Positions 32,362 through 43,717 of a stretch of 64,000 nucleotides of DNA are shown piece after piece. Every line of letters begins with the position of its first letter. Within the stretch, counting starts at the first letter, position 1. Position numbers and translations under genes: made by a program. This stretch comes from Thiobacillus thioparus DSM 505 (GTDB lineage: Bacteria; Pseudomonadota; Gammaproteobacteria; Burkholderiales; Thiobacillaceae), in the NCBI RefSeq assembly GCF_000373385.1, contig NZ_KB891317.1, positions 124,001 through 188,000 of the forward strand. Reading direction: 5' to 3'. The notes beneath the pieces are model-generated. The model ran no database searches, had not been told where the DNA came from, and was given only the letters and a program-made list of their open reading frames with translations.

Positions 32362-34549
32362 AGCGTTCCTTCGCTTTGAGTTGCGATACGCTCAACTGCA
32401 GCGGCGCCAGCACGGCGTCCAACGTCGCGGCCACGTCGCGCGCCATGGCGCGGCTTCCGCAGACACGCACGATGGCGCCCTGGGCCACCAAGTCGCGCAG
32501 GCGCTCGGCGTCGCGGCGCAGGGCGTCCTGCACATAGCCACCACCCTCCGGTATGCGCGAGAACACCGTCTGCATACTGGCCAGGCGTCCTTCGCCGAGC
32601 CAGTGCTGGATCTCGGGGCCGAAGTAAAAATCCCGCTCAGGGTTGCGCCCACCAAAGTACAGGTGCATAGGGGTATGCCGGTCGTTGCGGCGAATGAAGC
32701 CTGCCAAGGGCGCCACCCCCGTGCCCGCGCCGATCAGCAGCACGGGCCGCCGCGTGCGCGGCAGCGCAAAGCCGGGGTTGGATCGGATGAACGCGGCGAT
32801 GTGGTCGCCCGGCTGCAGGCCCAGCAGGTGCGTAGAGCACAGGCCGCCGGGCATCTGCCGTACGCAGATTTCCAGAAACCCGTCTTCCCAGCCCGACGCC
32901 AGCGAGTAGTAGCGGGGCACGGCCGAGCCTGGCGGCACGATGCCCACGAGGTCGCCTGCTGCAAAGTGCGCCAGACCGTGCCCATGCAGGCGCTCCCTAC
33001 CGCTCTGCGCGGGCCACGCAAAGCGCAGGATCGCTGTGGGCTGGTCGACGAGCCCCGGATAGTCCTGGCGCGTCACGAGCGTGAGCACAGTGGTGGGCGG
33101 CATGCGCGGCACATGCTCCAGCACCAGGGGTTCGCCGAGCGCCTGCGCCAAGGCCTGACCCCAGCGAGCGAACTGCTGGCTCGATTGCTGGTGGATGCAT
33201 TCCAGTGGCAGAAGCGCGGGCCAGCCCTGTGCACGCAGGGTTTTCTCCAGCGCCTCGGCAAAGGCGCAGAACGCCGGGAACTGTCGGTCGCCAAAGCCCA
33301 GTACCGTCACCGGCACGGTGTTGGCGCTGGGCTTTGCCATGCGCTCCAGGGCGTGGCTGGCGTGGGTCGGGGCCTGGCCCTCGCCATAGGTTGCGGCGAG
33401 CACAAACACCTGCCGCGTGGCGGCCGTGGTCTGGAAAAGCTCCAGCGCTCCGGTGTACACGCGGTGACCGTTGTGGCCCAGCGCATCGTGCAACGCTTGG
33501 GCAAAGCCCCACGTGCTGCCACCTTCGCTGGCAACGAAGATGAGCACGTCGGCCTGTGCCAGCGGGTTGTTGCCCGTGATGTGCGGCGCCTGGCGGCGTG
33601 CCTGCCACCAGATGAAGACGCCCGACAGCCAGAACAACAGCACGCTGGCGCCCACGAGCGCGAGCACCACGGCCCAGGGCCAAGCCCCTTCACCCGTGTG
33701 CAGCACCAGAGCCCAGTCGTAGATGCGCTGCGCCAGGGTGACGTCCTGCCAGGCCAGTGTTTTCCCTGAGTAGCGGTCGATCCAGCCTTCGCCCTGACTG
33801 GTGGCCACCTTCCAGGTGTCTTCAGGATCGGCAGCGTCGGGGAAATTCAGCTTGCGCAAGTCCTGCACGGAGAGGTTTTGCAGCATGGAAAGCTGCCCCA
33901 CGGGCAGAGCTGTCTGGCCGGTCGCCACGGAGACCACGTCGGGCTCGGTCCCGGCGTCCAGCGCCACCAGTCCCAGGGTCGAGGCGCTCATGGTCAGCGC
34001 CGTGAGCGACGTCAGGCACAGCACCGCCAGCACCACCCGGCCCGTGACCACGTGGATGCGCTGCGCCAGCGAGCCGCGCACCCTTGCCGCCAGCCGCCGC
34101 CAGCCGCCCATGCGGCGCAGCAGCAGTACGAGGGACGAGACGCACAACACCCCTATGGCCAGCGCAATGCCCGCCGCACCCCAACGCCCGGCGTCGCCCA
34201 GGAGCAGCGAGCGGTGCAGGTTCTTCACCCAGCGCGGCAGTGCCGAAGGCTGCCAAGCACCCAGCACGCGACCATCGGCCGGGTCCACGTAGTGCGCCTG
34301 CGCCTGGTCGCCGACAAAGCCGAACACCACGATGGCACCCGAGGGCAGGTGGCGGATTTCCTCAGCACCCGGGACGGTGCGTGTCACGCGCTCCATCAGC
34401 GTGGCCACCGACAGGTCGTCCGGCGCGGCGGGTGCCTGCCACGCCTGCTGCACCGGATCGAACGCCAAGATGGCGCCGGTAATTCCCAGTACCACGGCCA
34501 GCACACCAATCGTCAGGCCCAGCCAGCGGTGGATTGCCTTCCATCCCAT
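32342..34549 (-). CDS. PepSY-TM / flavodoxin / NADPH-flavin reductase fusion protein
   Basis: 735 residues in three parts. The N-terminal PepSY-TM region has four membrane helices (about 9-31, 125-145, 168-190, 292-316) with histidines H8, H112, H166 and H284 in or near them that could bind heme. A flavodoxin domain follows (334-475: VLIFVASEGGSTWGFAQAL, ATYGEGQAPTHAS). The C-terminal CysJ-like reductase has the FAD motif RYYSLAS (546-552) and NADPH-binding LIGAGTGVAPLAGF (605-618) and VRVCGS. It should carry electrons from cytoplasmic NADPH across the membrane to a periplasmic acceptor. Similar fusions occur beside siderophore receptors as ferric reductases; no receptor gene is here. Confidence 0.88.
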   Translation of the reverse strand: MGWKAIHRWLGLTIGVLAVVLGITGAILAFDPVQQAWQAPAAPDDLSVATLMERVTRTVPGAEEIRHLPSGAIVVFGFVGDQAQAHYVDPADGRVLGAWQPSALPRWVKNLHRSLLLGDAGRWGAAGIALAIGVLCVSSLVLLLRRMGGWRRLAARVRGSLAQRIHVVTGRVVLAVLCLTSLTALTMSASTLGLVALDAGTEPDVVSVATGQTALPVGQLSMLQNLSVQDLRKLNFPDAADPEDTWKVATSQGEGWIDRYSGKTLAWQDVTLAQRIYDWALVLHTGEGAWPWAVVLALVGASVLLFWLSGVFIWWQARRQAPHITGNNPLAQADVLIFVASEGGSTWGFAQALHDALGHNGHRVYTGALELFQTTAATRQVFVLAATYGEGQAPTHASHALERMAKPSANTVPVTVLGFGDRQFPAFCAFAEALEKTLRAQGWPALLPLECIHQQSSQQFARWGQALAQALGEPLVLEHVPRMPPTTVLTLVTRQDYPGLVDQPTAILRFAWPAQSGRERLHGHGLAHFAAGDLVGIVPPGSAVPRYYSLASGWEDGFLEICVRQMPGGLCSTHLLGLQPGDHIAAFIRSNPGFALPRTRRPVLLIGAGTGVAPLAGFIRRNDRHTPMHLYFGGRNPERDFYFGPEIQHWLGEGRLASMQTVFSRIPEGGGYVQDALRRDAERLRDLVAQGAIVRVCGSRAMARDVAATLDAVLAPLQLSVSQLKAKERYAEDIF

Positions 34550-34560
34550 GTGCGCGTCCT

Positions 34561-35037
34561 TTACTGCAGTTGGAAGGTCAGCGTCTGGATGTACTGCTTG
34601 CCGGCCTGCGGCTTGCCGGCGTTGCCGGTGGACAGTGGCACGCGCACTTCCGACGGGCTGTCGCGCATGTCTTCCGCCGCAGCGTCAATGCGAATTTCGT
34701 AGCCCGCGTCAATCAGCGCAGCGGCCAGGTCGGCCGTGACCTTGAGCGTGCGCCCCGCACCCACGCTGGCGCCGGTCACGCCGGCGAGGCGTTTGGTGTC
34801 ACCGCTTGAGAGGCGATTCCAGTCGGACAGGTGCTTGTAGTACTTGGCCTTGCCGCCGGCCACCCACAGCGTGCGCACATAGGCTCCTTTGGCGTTGGTC
34901 AGGTATGCGGCCAGGTAGGCACCGTCGCCGCCGTAGTTCTTGAGTTGGGCGGTCAGCGTGAGCTGGCGGCTGTGCGCCAGGGCGGGAATGGCCAGCGCGC
35001 AGGCGGCGGCCACAGTGGTCAAAAGTAGTTTGGACAT
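34561..35037 (-). CDS. DUF2271 periplasmic protein, probable flavinylation substrate
   Basis: 158 residues with a Sec signal peptide (cleavage near ALAHS-RQ, about residue 23). The mature part fits DUF2271 (LTAQLKNYGGDGAYLAAYLTNAKGAYVRTLWV). It contains VTGAS at 87-91, close to the S/T-G-A-S/T core that ApbE modifies, which makes S91 a candidate FMN-attachment residue. The gene lies 11 bp upstream of the PepSY/reductase gene and is co-oriented with it and apbE. Function in the literature is unknown apart from its association with PepSY and ApbE genes. Confidence 0.82.
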   Translation of the reverse strand: MSKLLLTTVAAACALAIPALAHSRQLTLTAQLKNYGGDGAYLAAYLTNAKGAYVRTLWVAGGKAKYYKHLSDWNRLSSGDTKRLAGVTGASVGAGRTLKVTADLAAALIDAGYEIRIDAAAEDMRDSPSEVRVPLSTGNAGKPQAGKQYIQTLTFQLQ

Positions 35038-35057
35038 GGTGATACTCCAGTGGGGGA

Positions 35058-35474
35058 TTAATCGATCTGGCCGCGCGGTGCGGTGCCAGGGGTGAATGGG
35101 GACGATGGTGCGGCGGCGCCGTCTGGTTGCGACGCGGCGTGCTCACGGTCGCGTTCTCGGGAACGCTGGCGGTCCCCTTGCTTCATCTTCAATACCTTCA
35201 GGGTTTCCGGATCGATTTTGGCCTTGAAGATGCGGCCCTGTGAGTCTGTGCCGCGAATTTCGTAGCAGCCGTCGTCGATTTTCAGCCGCTGGATTTGCCA
35301 ACCCTGTCGGGCTGCCATCTGCCGCACGGCCTCGCGTGACTGCCAGCGCTCTACCGGCGCATCGCAATCGTCATCGGCCAATGCGGGCATGACGGTCAGG
35401 CCCAGTGACAGGGCCAGCAAGCCACGGCGCAGGGAGGGATGCATGACAAACGATTTGCGGTGCTGGTGTTTCAT
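35058..35474 (-). CDS. Small secreted PepSY-domain protein
   Basis: 138 residues. Signal peptide (RRGLLALSLGLTVMPALA, cleavage about residue 33), then a PepSY_2-like domain (about 40-95: WQSREAVRQMAARQGWQIQRLKI, GCYEIRGTDSQGRIFKAKIDP) with two cysteines that could pair, and a charged, disordered tail. A strong AAGGAG ribosome site lies ahead of the ATG. First gene of the cassette; probably the periplasmic partner or regulator of the PepSY-TM reductase (inference). Confidence 0.85.
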   Translation of the reverse strand: MKHQHRKSFVMHPSLRRGLLALSLGLTVMPALADDDCDAPVERWQSREAVRQMAARQGWQIQRLKIDDGCYEIRGTDSQGRIFKAKIDPETLKVLKMKQGDRQRSRERDREHAASQPDGAAAPSSPFTPGTAPRGQID

Positions 35475-35652
35475 GGAAAACTCCTTTTCAGTACGTTAGC
35501 GCTTCTGTCAGCTTACGGGCACCACGTCGAACTCACACAATAGGCCAGGACCGGTAACAATTAAGAAGGTCCGCCCTACCTTCCTAAGCGGTCAACTTTT
35601 GACATGAGAGGCGTGCCCCGGATTGCCGGGGCACGTCCTCTCGATGGAAGGG
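35475..35652. other. Intergenic leader of the flavin cassette
   Basis: About 180 bp between the PepSY gene and a decayed gene. It must carry the promoter of the minus-strand cassette. No element with a convincing -35/-10 pair was found. It also holds the hairpin at 35608-35640. Confidence 0.4.
35608..35640 (-). terminator. Hairpin after the decayed small gene
   Basis: GTGCCCCGG and CCGGGGCAC pair around ATTG, extended by an imperfect GAGG/CCTC stem. It follows the stop of the decayed gene on the minus strand. No T-tract follows, so this is a hairpin of uncertain function. Confidence 0.4.
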
Positions 35653-35934
35653 CTAGTCGGCGCCGGTTGCCTTGAACACTAGGGTGGGGGCTTTCCCGTG
35701 ACTGTAGAAATAGTCTCCACTAGGGCGATCGCGACTGCTCTGCCTTTGCATGCATCGACAAAGTAGGGCCAGCCATAGCCCGGCTGCCCGATGGTTGAGT
35801 CATTGGAGACAGCTTGCAGCCTGAGTCGATCCGATGACTGTCTCCTGCCTCCTTGCGAGAATCGTCTGCATGCGAAGGCATGCTCATCATGGTTGCTGCG
35901 ACGCTCAGCGCACGGCAATAATGCTTGGCTTCAT
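35653..35934 (-). pseudogene. Frameshifted small periplasmic protein
   Basis: An ATG at 35934 with a strong ribosome site (AAAGGAAGA) begins MKPSIIAV and then hits a stop. Skipping one base after GCCGT restores ALSVAATMMSMPSHADDSRK, together a normal Sec signal peptide with an AXA-type SHA-DD cleavage site. Further on, another frame reads STIGQPGYGWPYFVDACKG, and the original frame ends SGDYFYSHGKAPTLVF to a TAG. The span is exactly 94 codons, so three one-base losses would explain the pattern. Product family not recognised. Sequencing error is an alternative explanation. Confidence 0.5.
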
Positions 35935-36360
35935 GATTCTTCCTTTCGATCGATTCCAGTCAACGCTGACTGTTCATGTACTCTGCACTTCAAAACTTAA
36001 GGCAGCCTGAACGCACTTCTGGGATTCCATGGGGCGATGTGGTTCTTCCAGAAGCCGTAGGTCAAGCGGTAATCCCCCATTTTTAGCAGTCGCCAGAAGT
36101 GGAGTTAAGTGGCGCGGATTGTCAGATGGCCGGTTTTATTACATCAACGGACGGTCGATGAGCACGCCATGATCAGCCGCTTCGGGTCGGAAGTACGCAT
36201 TCGCGGAAATCTGAAGCGGACACTCGGCGTTACTGATTTGCGAATGACCGGTCAGAAGCCCATAGCGGAAATAGTCGGCCCAAATCTCCAGCGACTGCTT
36301 CGGCCGATTACCGGACGGTCAGGGTCAGTCCAGTGACTTCGGACGTTCTCTCCTGAAGTT
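35935..36360. other. Gene-free right boundary of the accessory region
   Basis: About 425 bp between the decayed gene and the glnS stop. It contains GGTAATCCCCCATTTTTAGC near 36069 and a run of short dyads near 36240-36330, including the right boundary repeat. It looks like remnant mobile or repeat DNA, but I cannot name an element. A 75-codon ORF at 36109-36336 has no ribosome site and is not called. Confidence 0.5.
36298..36316 (-). repeat. Right boundary inverted repeat of the flavin cassette
   Basis: On the minus strand it reads GTCCGGTAATCGGCCGAAG, matching 31057-31075 at 18 of 19 positions in opposite orientation. A second match (36174-36190 against 31170-31185) lies further inside. Confidence 0.6.
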
Positions 36361-38055
<1,695 letters not shown>

Positions 38056-38100
38056 GATGGAATGGGAATCTGGGATGCGTGGATTGTAGCGGGTTCGGGC

Positions 38101-38167
38101 GGCCCTTCGACAGGCTCAGGGCGAACGGCACAGTGTTAATTCCGTTCGTGGCGCGCTGGTCGAACCA
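38101..38167. repeat. REP-like intergenic palindromic repeat pair
   Basis: GGCCCTTCGACAGGCTCAGG continues into GCGAACGG and contains a GCCCT/AGGGC stem. Fourteen bases on, a second related unit CCGTTCGTGGCGCGCTGGTC continues into GAACCAC in the opposite orientation. I recognise the first as a short palindromic repeat scattered between genes in many proteobacterial genomes. It fills the gap between glnS and mnmA. Confidence 0.65.
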
Positions 38168-38194
38168 CCAAAAGAAGGCTCGAAACGGTGATCT

Positions 38195-39271
38195 TCAAAT
38201 GATGATGCCGCCGCCGAGACAGACCTCGCCGTCATAGAGCACGACGGACTGTCCGGGCGTGACCGCCCATTGCGGGCTGTCGAACGCGAGTTCGAGCGTG
38301 TCGTCGTCGAGCCGGGTGATGCGGCAGGGCGAGTCGGCCTGGCGATAGCGGGTCTTGGCGGTGTAGGGCTTGGCCGGATCGGGCGCGACGCCGCTGATCC
38401 AGTTGAGCTGGCCGGCGGCGAGCGTCGAGCGCTTGAGCAGCGGATGCTCGTGGCCCTGCACCACGACCAGGGTGTTGCTCGCCATGTCCTTGGCGGCGAC
38501 GAACCAGGGCTCGGTGCTGCCGTCCTTCTGCCCGCCGATGCCGAGCCCCTGGCGCTGGCCGAGGGTGTAGTACGTCAGGCCCTGATGTCGGCCGACGACG
38601 TGGCCTTCGGGTGTTCTCATGTCGCCGGGATCGCGCGGCAGGTAGCGTTCGAGGAATTCGCGGAAGTTGCGCTCGCCGATGAAGCAGATGCCGGTGCTGT
38701 CTTTCTTGGCGGCGTTGGGCAGGCCGATCTGCGCGGCGATCCGGCGTACTTCGGGCTTGGGCAGGTGCGCCAGCGGAAACAGGGAAGGGGCGAGCTGCGC
38801 CTGGCTCAGACGATAGAGGAAGTAGCTCTGGTCCTTGTTGGCGTCAGCTGCCCGCAAGAGCGTGGCGCGGCTGGCCACATCCTGTCCCTTGCCGACGTAG
38901 TGCCCGGTGGCGATGAACTCGGCGCCGCGCGCGATGGCGTCGTCGAGGAAGGCCTTGAACTTGATCTCGGCATTGCACAGCACGTCGGGATTGGGCGTGC
39001 GGCCGGCCTGGTATTCGGCGAGGAAGTAGCTGAACACGCGTGCTTTGTATTCGGCGGCGAAGTTGACCGCCTCGACCTCGATGCCGAGTACGTCGGCCAC
39101 CGCCAGCACGTCGAGAAAATCCTGCGTCGCGGTGCACTGCTCGGTGTTGTCGTCGTCGTTCCAGTTTTTCATGAAGACGCCGAGCACGTCGTAGCCCTGC
39201 TGCTTCAGCAGATGGGCCGCGATGGAGGAATCGACTCCGCCCGACATGCCGACGACAACGCGCGTGCTCAT
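38195..39271 (-). CDS. mnmA: tRNA-specific 2-thiouridylase MnmA
   Basis: 358 residues. MnmA thiolates U34 of Lys, Glu and Gln tRNAs. The N-type ATP pyrophosphatase loop is [17 protein letters not shown]; catalytic cysteines lie in [10 protein letters not shown] and [19 protein letters not shown] and the C-terminal barrel ([24 protein letters not shown], given in parts) are typical. The ATG overlaps the nudJ stop, so rluE, nudJ and mnmA form one operon. Confidence 0.97.
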   Translation of the reverse strand: MSTRVVVGMSGGVDSSIAAHLLKQQGYDVLGVFMKNWNDDDNTEQCTATQDFLDVLAVADVLGIEVEAVNFAAEYKARVFSYFLAEYQAGRTPNPDVLCNAEIKFKAFLDDAIARGAEFIATGHYVGKGQDVASRATLLRAADANKDQSYFLYRLSQAQLAPSLFPLAHLPKPEVRRIAAQIGLPNAAKKDSTGICFIGERNFREFLERYLPRDPGDMRTPEGHVVGRHQGLTYYTLGQRQGLGIGGQKDGSTEPWFVAAKDMASNTLVVVQGHEHPLLKRSTLAAGQLNWISGVAPDPAKPYTAKTRYRQADSPCRITRLDDDTLELAFDSPQWAVTPGQSVVLYDGEVCLGGGIII

Positions 39272-39735
39272 GCGTGGCTCACGAAATCGAGCGGAAAGCG
39301 ACGCCCGGCCAGATAATCCCGCACGCAGCGCATGACCAGCGGGCTACGGTGCGGCGTGGGGTGGGCGGCGAGCTCGTCCGGCGTCAGCCAGAGTGCGCGC
39401 ACGATGCCGTGGTCCAGCGGACGTTCGGCATCGAAGCCGGTGACGCCGCAGACATAGGCAAAGCGCAGATAGGTGATGTCGCGCAGTGGATAGTGCGTGG
39501 TGTAGCAGCCGAGCAGGGCGGTCGGCTCGACATGATGTGCGGTTTCCTCCAGCGCTTCGCGGCGTACGGCCTCGATCAGCGTTTCGCCGCGTTCCCAGTG
39601 GCCGGCGGGCTGGTTGAGACGCAGGCCTTCGGCCGTGTGCTCCTCGACCAGCAGGAATGTGCCGTCGCGTTCGACGATGGCGGCGGCGACCACGTGAGGC
39701 ATCCACTGCGTTGTATCCAGGCCTGGCTTAGACAT
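39268..39735 (-). CDS. nudJ: NUDIX hydrolase, NudJ-like
   Basis: 155 residues. The Nudix box runs [20 protein letters not shown], followed by TAHHVE; N-terminal [19 protein letters not shown] and [19 protein letters not shown] are as in E. coli NudJ (phosphatase acting on HMP-PP and nucleoside diphosphates and triphosphates). It overlaps mnmA at the 3' end and rluE at the 5' end, an order also seen around E. coli rluE-nudJ-mnmA. Confidence 0.93.
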   Translation of the reverse strand: MSKPGLDTTQWMPHVVAAAIVERDGTFLLVEEHTAEGLRLNQPAGHWERGETLIEAVRREALEETAHHVEPTALLGCYTTHYPLRDITYLRFAYVCGVTGFDAERPLDHGIVRALWLTPDELAAHPTPHRSPLVMRCVRDYLAGRRFPLDFVSHA

Positions 39736-40285
39736 GGCTCTCTTTCCATTCTCCGGGTTGCAGCGCGTCCAGGCGCCATTCGCCGACAGCGGCGCGGATC
39801 AGCCGCAGCGTCGGGAAGCCGATCTTCGCCGTCATCCGCCGCACCTGGCGGTTCTTCCCTTCGCTGATCGTGAGTTCGATCCAGCTTGTGGGGATGGCCT
39901 GGCGGAAGCGGATCGGCGGGTTGCGCGGCCACAGGCCGGCGGGTTCGTCGATGAGGCGCGCCCGGGCCGGGCGGGTGACGAAGTCGCCGAGATCGACGCC
40001 GCGGCGCAAGGGGTCGAGGTCGGCGTCCGTCGGCGCGCCCTCGACCTGCACCCAGTAGGTTTTGGGCAGCTTGTGCCGGGGATCGGCAATGCGGCTCTGG
40101 AGCGCGCCATCATCGGTTAAAATCAGCAGGCCCTCGCTGTCGGCGTCCAGTCGACCGGCCGCATAGACGCCCGGCAGCGCGAGGTAATCCCGCAAGCCCT
40201 GCCAGCGACCTTCCGGGGTGAACTGGCTGAGCACGCCATAGGGCTTGTTGAACAAAATAAGACGCGACACTTCGGGTGGGGACAA
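39728..40285 (-). CDS. rluE: 23S rRNA pseudouridine synthase RluE
   Basis: 185 residues. RsuA-family pseudouridine synthase without an S4 domain, as RluE is; it modifies U2457 of 23S rRNA in E. coli. [19 protein letters not shown] opens the protein and [16 protein letters not shown] carries the catalytic Asp. The start is a TTG at 40285 with a weak GGGAC upstream, or a GTG at 40270; no ATG fits. Neighbouring nudJ and mnmA support the specific name. Divergent from icd across 27 bp. Confidence 0.92.
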   Translation of the reverse strand: MSPPEVSRLILFNKPYGVLSQFTPEGRWQGLRDYLALPGVYAAGRLDADSEGLLILTDDGALQSRIADPRHKLPKTYWVQVEGAPTDADLDPLRRGVDLGDFVTRPARARLIDEPAGLWPRNPPIRFRQAIPTSWIELTISEGKNRQVRRMTAKIGFPTLRLIRAAVGEWRLDALQPGEWKESHV

Positions 40286-40312
40286 AGTCCCATTTTATCG
40301 TTTCGAGACATT

Positions 40313-41551
<1,239 letters not shown>

Positions 41552-41597
41552 GCGTCGTGTCGCCAACAAAGCCCCGCCGAGGCGGGGAGCGCGTACA

Positions 41598-41631
41598 ACA
41601 AAAAACCCCGCCGAAGCGGGGTTTTTTGTTT
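41598..41631. terminator. Bidirectional terminator, icd / cspA
   Basis: A 15-bp perfect stem AACAAAAAACCCCGC / GCGGGGTTTTTTGTT with loop CGAA. The T-run on one strand and A-run on the other make it work for both convergent genes. Confidence 0.92.
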
Positions 41632-41643
41632 CAGCGCAACAAT

Positions 41644-41850
41644 TCAACCTTGCGGCTGGATGTTGGAAGCCTGCTTGCCTTTGGGGCCTTGGCTGACTTC
41701 GAAGCTGACTTTCTGGCCTTCCTTCAGGGTCTTGAAACCGTTGGACTGGATGGCGGAGAAATGTGCGAACACATCTTCGCCGCCGTCATCCGGGGTGATG
41801 AATCCGAAACCCTTGGCGTCGCTGAACCACTTGACAGTACCTGTTGCCAT
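41644..41850 (-). CDS. cspA: Cold-shock protein (CspA family)
   Basis: 68 residues, a single cold-shock OB fold that binds single-stranded RNA. RNP1 is KGFGFI and RNP2 is VFAHF. The strong GGAGGGAG ribosome site fixes the ATG at 41850; longer in-frame readings upstream are leader. About 300 bp separate it from the divergent psiF-like gene, room for the long 5' leader common in csp mRNAs, though I saw no named structure in it. Which paralogue (cspA, C, D or E) cannot be told. Confidence 0.94.
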   Translation of the reverse strand: MATGTVKWFSDAKGFGFITPDDGGEDVFAHFSAIQSNGFKTLKEGQKVSFEVSQGPKGKQASNIQPQG

Positions 41851-42149
41851 TACAACTCCCTCCTTGGCGGAACATAAACACAACCACAAACATAACCGCG
41901 ATAAGCATGACTCCACCCCGTGGGGCGTAAACTCTGGCGGATGACAGGACGGCGAGATTGTTTTAGCCGTCGGTCTGAATTCAAGCGCGCTACCCGGTAA
42001 TGCCCTGTGGTAATGCCAAACCTGTACGGTTCTTGAAACCAAACTTTTGGCTTTTTACTACCGCGCATGAGTTTTTACAAGTGGAAAGCGAGAAAAAACA
42101 AGGGGCTGGGCTAGACTGTGGTTTCCATTCAACCAAAGAAAGGGTCGCG

Positions 42150-42455
42150 ATGAAGAGAATGATGCTGATCGGATTGGTGGCGGGCGCACTGCTGGCCACG
42201 GGTGCATGGGCTGAAACCGCCCAGCAGGAGAGGATGAAATCCTGTAACGCCGACGCAGGCAAGCAGCAGCTTTCCGGCGATGCGCGCAAGTCGTTCATGA
42301 AATCCTGCCTGTCAGGTGGCGCAACGCCGGGAAGCAAGGCTACGGCCCAGCAGCAGCGCATGAAGGACTGCAATGCCGAAGCCTCCGGCAAGCAGATGAA
42401 GGGCGATGCGCGCAAGGCGTTCATGAAATCCTGCCTGTCCGGCAAGTCGAACTGA
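42150..42455 (+). CDS. PsiF-repeat secreted protein
   Basis: 101 residues with a signal peptide (MMLIGLVAGALLATGAWA) and two nearly identical 33-residue PsiF units, each with the pattern QQxRMKxCNA...GDARKxFMKSCLSG and two conserved cysteines. PsiF in E. coli is phosphate-starvation inducible; the molecular function is unknown. AAAGAAAGGG precedes the ATG. No convincing Pho box is visible upstream. Confidence 0.88.
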   Translation: MKRMMLIGLVAGALLATGAWAETAQQERMKSCNADAGKQQLSGDARKSFMKSCLSGGATPGSKATAQQQRMKDCNAEASGKQMKGDARKAFMKSCLSGKSN

Positions 42456-42471
42456 GCCGGTCCGGGAACAC

Positions 42472-42506
42472 ACGAAGAAGGCTCCGCGCGGAGCCTTCTT
42501 CGTTTG
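42472..42506 (+). terminator. Terminator after the PsiF-repeat gene
   Basis: A perfect 16-bp stem, ACGAAGAAGGCTCCGC and GCGGAGCCTTCTTCGT, without a loop, then TT. Its 3' half abuts earP. Confidence 0.85.
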
Positions 42507-42530
42507 ATGGGATGCGGTAGCATGCGCGCC

Positions 42531-43694
42531 ATGCGCACCTGGGACATCTTCTGCAACGTCGTCGACAACTATGGCGACATCGGCATAGCCTGGCGCCTGG
42601 CGCGCGGGCTGGCCGGCGAGCACGGCCTGGACGTGCGCTTGTGGGTGGATGATCTGCGCGCGTTCCGGCATATCTGGCCGGCCATCGTCGTGGATGCGGA
42701 TCGGCAGGTCTGCGAGGGCGTGACGGTTTGCGCGTGGCGGGCGCCGTTTGCGGCGAGCCGGCCGGCCGAGGTGGTGGTCGAGGCATTCGGCTGCGCGCTG
42801 CCGGAAGCCTATCTGGCCGCCATGAGCGAGCAGTCGCCGTCGCCGGTCTGGATCAATCTCGAATACCTGAGCGCCGAGCCCTGGGTGGCGGCCCACCATG
42901 GCCTGCCTTCGCCGCACCCGCGCTTGCCGCTGACCAAGTATTTCTTCTTTCCGGGTTACACGCCGGATACCGGCGGCCTGCTGGCCGAGGCGGATCTGGC
43001 CGAACGGCGCGCCGCTTTCGTGCAGGATGGCATGCCGGCGTTCTGGCGCGAACTTGGACTGGATGCGCCGCGGGCGGGTGAATTGCGGGTGTCGCTGTTC
43101 GCCTACGAGAACCCGGCGTTGCCCGAGCTGCTCGATGCCTGGGCGGCCGACTCGCATCCGGTCACCTGCCTCGTCCCCGAAGGCCGGGTGATGCCGCAAC
43201 TGGCCGCCTGGCTGGCGGCTCCCGGCTTGCGGGCGGGCGATACCGGCAGCCGCGGCGCCTTGCAGGTACACATTCTGCCGTTCATGAACCAGGATCGGTA
43301 TGACCACCTGCTGTGGGCCTGCGACCTCAATTTCGTGCGGGGCGAAGATTCCTGCGTGCGGGCGCAGTGGGCGGCCCGTCCAGTGGTGTGGCAAGCCTAT
43401 CCGCAAACCGAAGGGGCGCACTGGGACAAGCTGGACGCGCTGCTGGCGCGTTACACGGCGGGCCTGGACGGCGCGACGGCGGACGCGGTGAGCGGGATAT
43501 GGCGGAACTGGAATGCCATGCCGGACGCGCCCGGCATGGCAGCCTGCTGGACCGCCTGGCGCGCGCACCAGGCGGCGATCGAACGGCACGCACAGGCCTG
43601 GTGCGGCCGCCTCGGCCTGGCCGGAACGCTCGCCGGCAAGCTGGTGGAATTCGCGGAAAATAAGTTAAAATGGCGAGTTTTCTCAAACTCTTAG
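42531..43694 (+). CDS. earP: EF-P arginine rhamnosyltransferase EarP
   Basis: 387 residues. EarP moves rhamnose from dTDP-rhamnose onto Arg32 of EF-P. The family N-terminus [20 protein letters not shown] holds the catalytic Asp region, and the donor-binding signature [19 protein letters not shown] sits near 275-293. A second ATG three codons earlier (42522) is possible. efp starts 23 bp downstream and carries the matching Arg acceptor, confirming the assignment. Confidence 0.95.
   Translation: MRTWDIFCNVVDNYGDIGIAWRLARGLAGEHGLDVRLWVDDLRAFRHIWPAIVVDADRQVCEGVTVCAWRAPFAASRPAEVVVEAFGCALPEAYLAAMSEQSPSPVWINLEYLSAEPWVAAHHGLPSPHPRLPLTKYFFFPGYTPDTGGLLAEADLAERRAAFVQDGMPAFWRELGLDAPRAGELRVSLFAYENPALPELLDAWAADSHPVTCLVPEGRVMPQLAAWLAAPGLRAGDTGSRGALQVHILPFMNQDRYDHLLWACDLNFVRGEDSCVRAQWAARPVVWQAYPQTEGAHWDKLDALLARYTAGLDGATADAVSGIWRNWNAMPDAPGMAACWTAWRAHQAAIERHAQAWCGRLGLAGTLAGKLVEFAENKLKWRVFSNS
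43666..43671 (+). promoter_or_regulatory. Possible -10 element of an efp-proximal promoter
   Basis: TAAAAT within the last codons of earP, 47 bp before efp, looks like a -10 hexamer. No strong -35 was found, so an efp-only promoter is only suggested. Confidence 0.25.
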
Positions 43695-43717
43695 CGCTCT
43701 CGCAGCAGGACACACCC

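Noticed and set aside
31868-33769. 633-codon plus-strand open frame
   Set aside because: Antisense to apbE and the PepSY/reductase gene, whose domains and motifs are unambiguous.
36109-36336. 75-codon ORF between the cassette and glnS
   Set aside because: No ribosome site; the DNA consists of short dyads and boundary repeat sequence, which better explains it.
42000-42149. 50-codon N-terminal extension of the PsiF-repeat gene
   Set aside because: The inner ATG at 42150 has a ribosome site and starts a clean signal peptide, which the extension would destroy.
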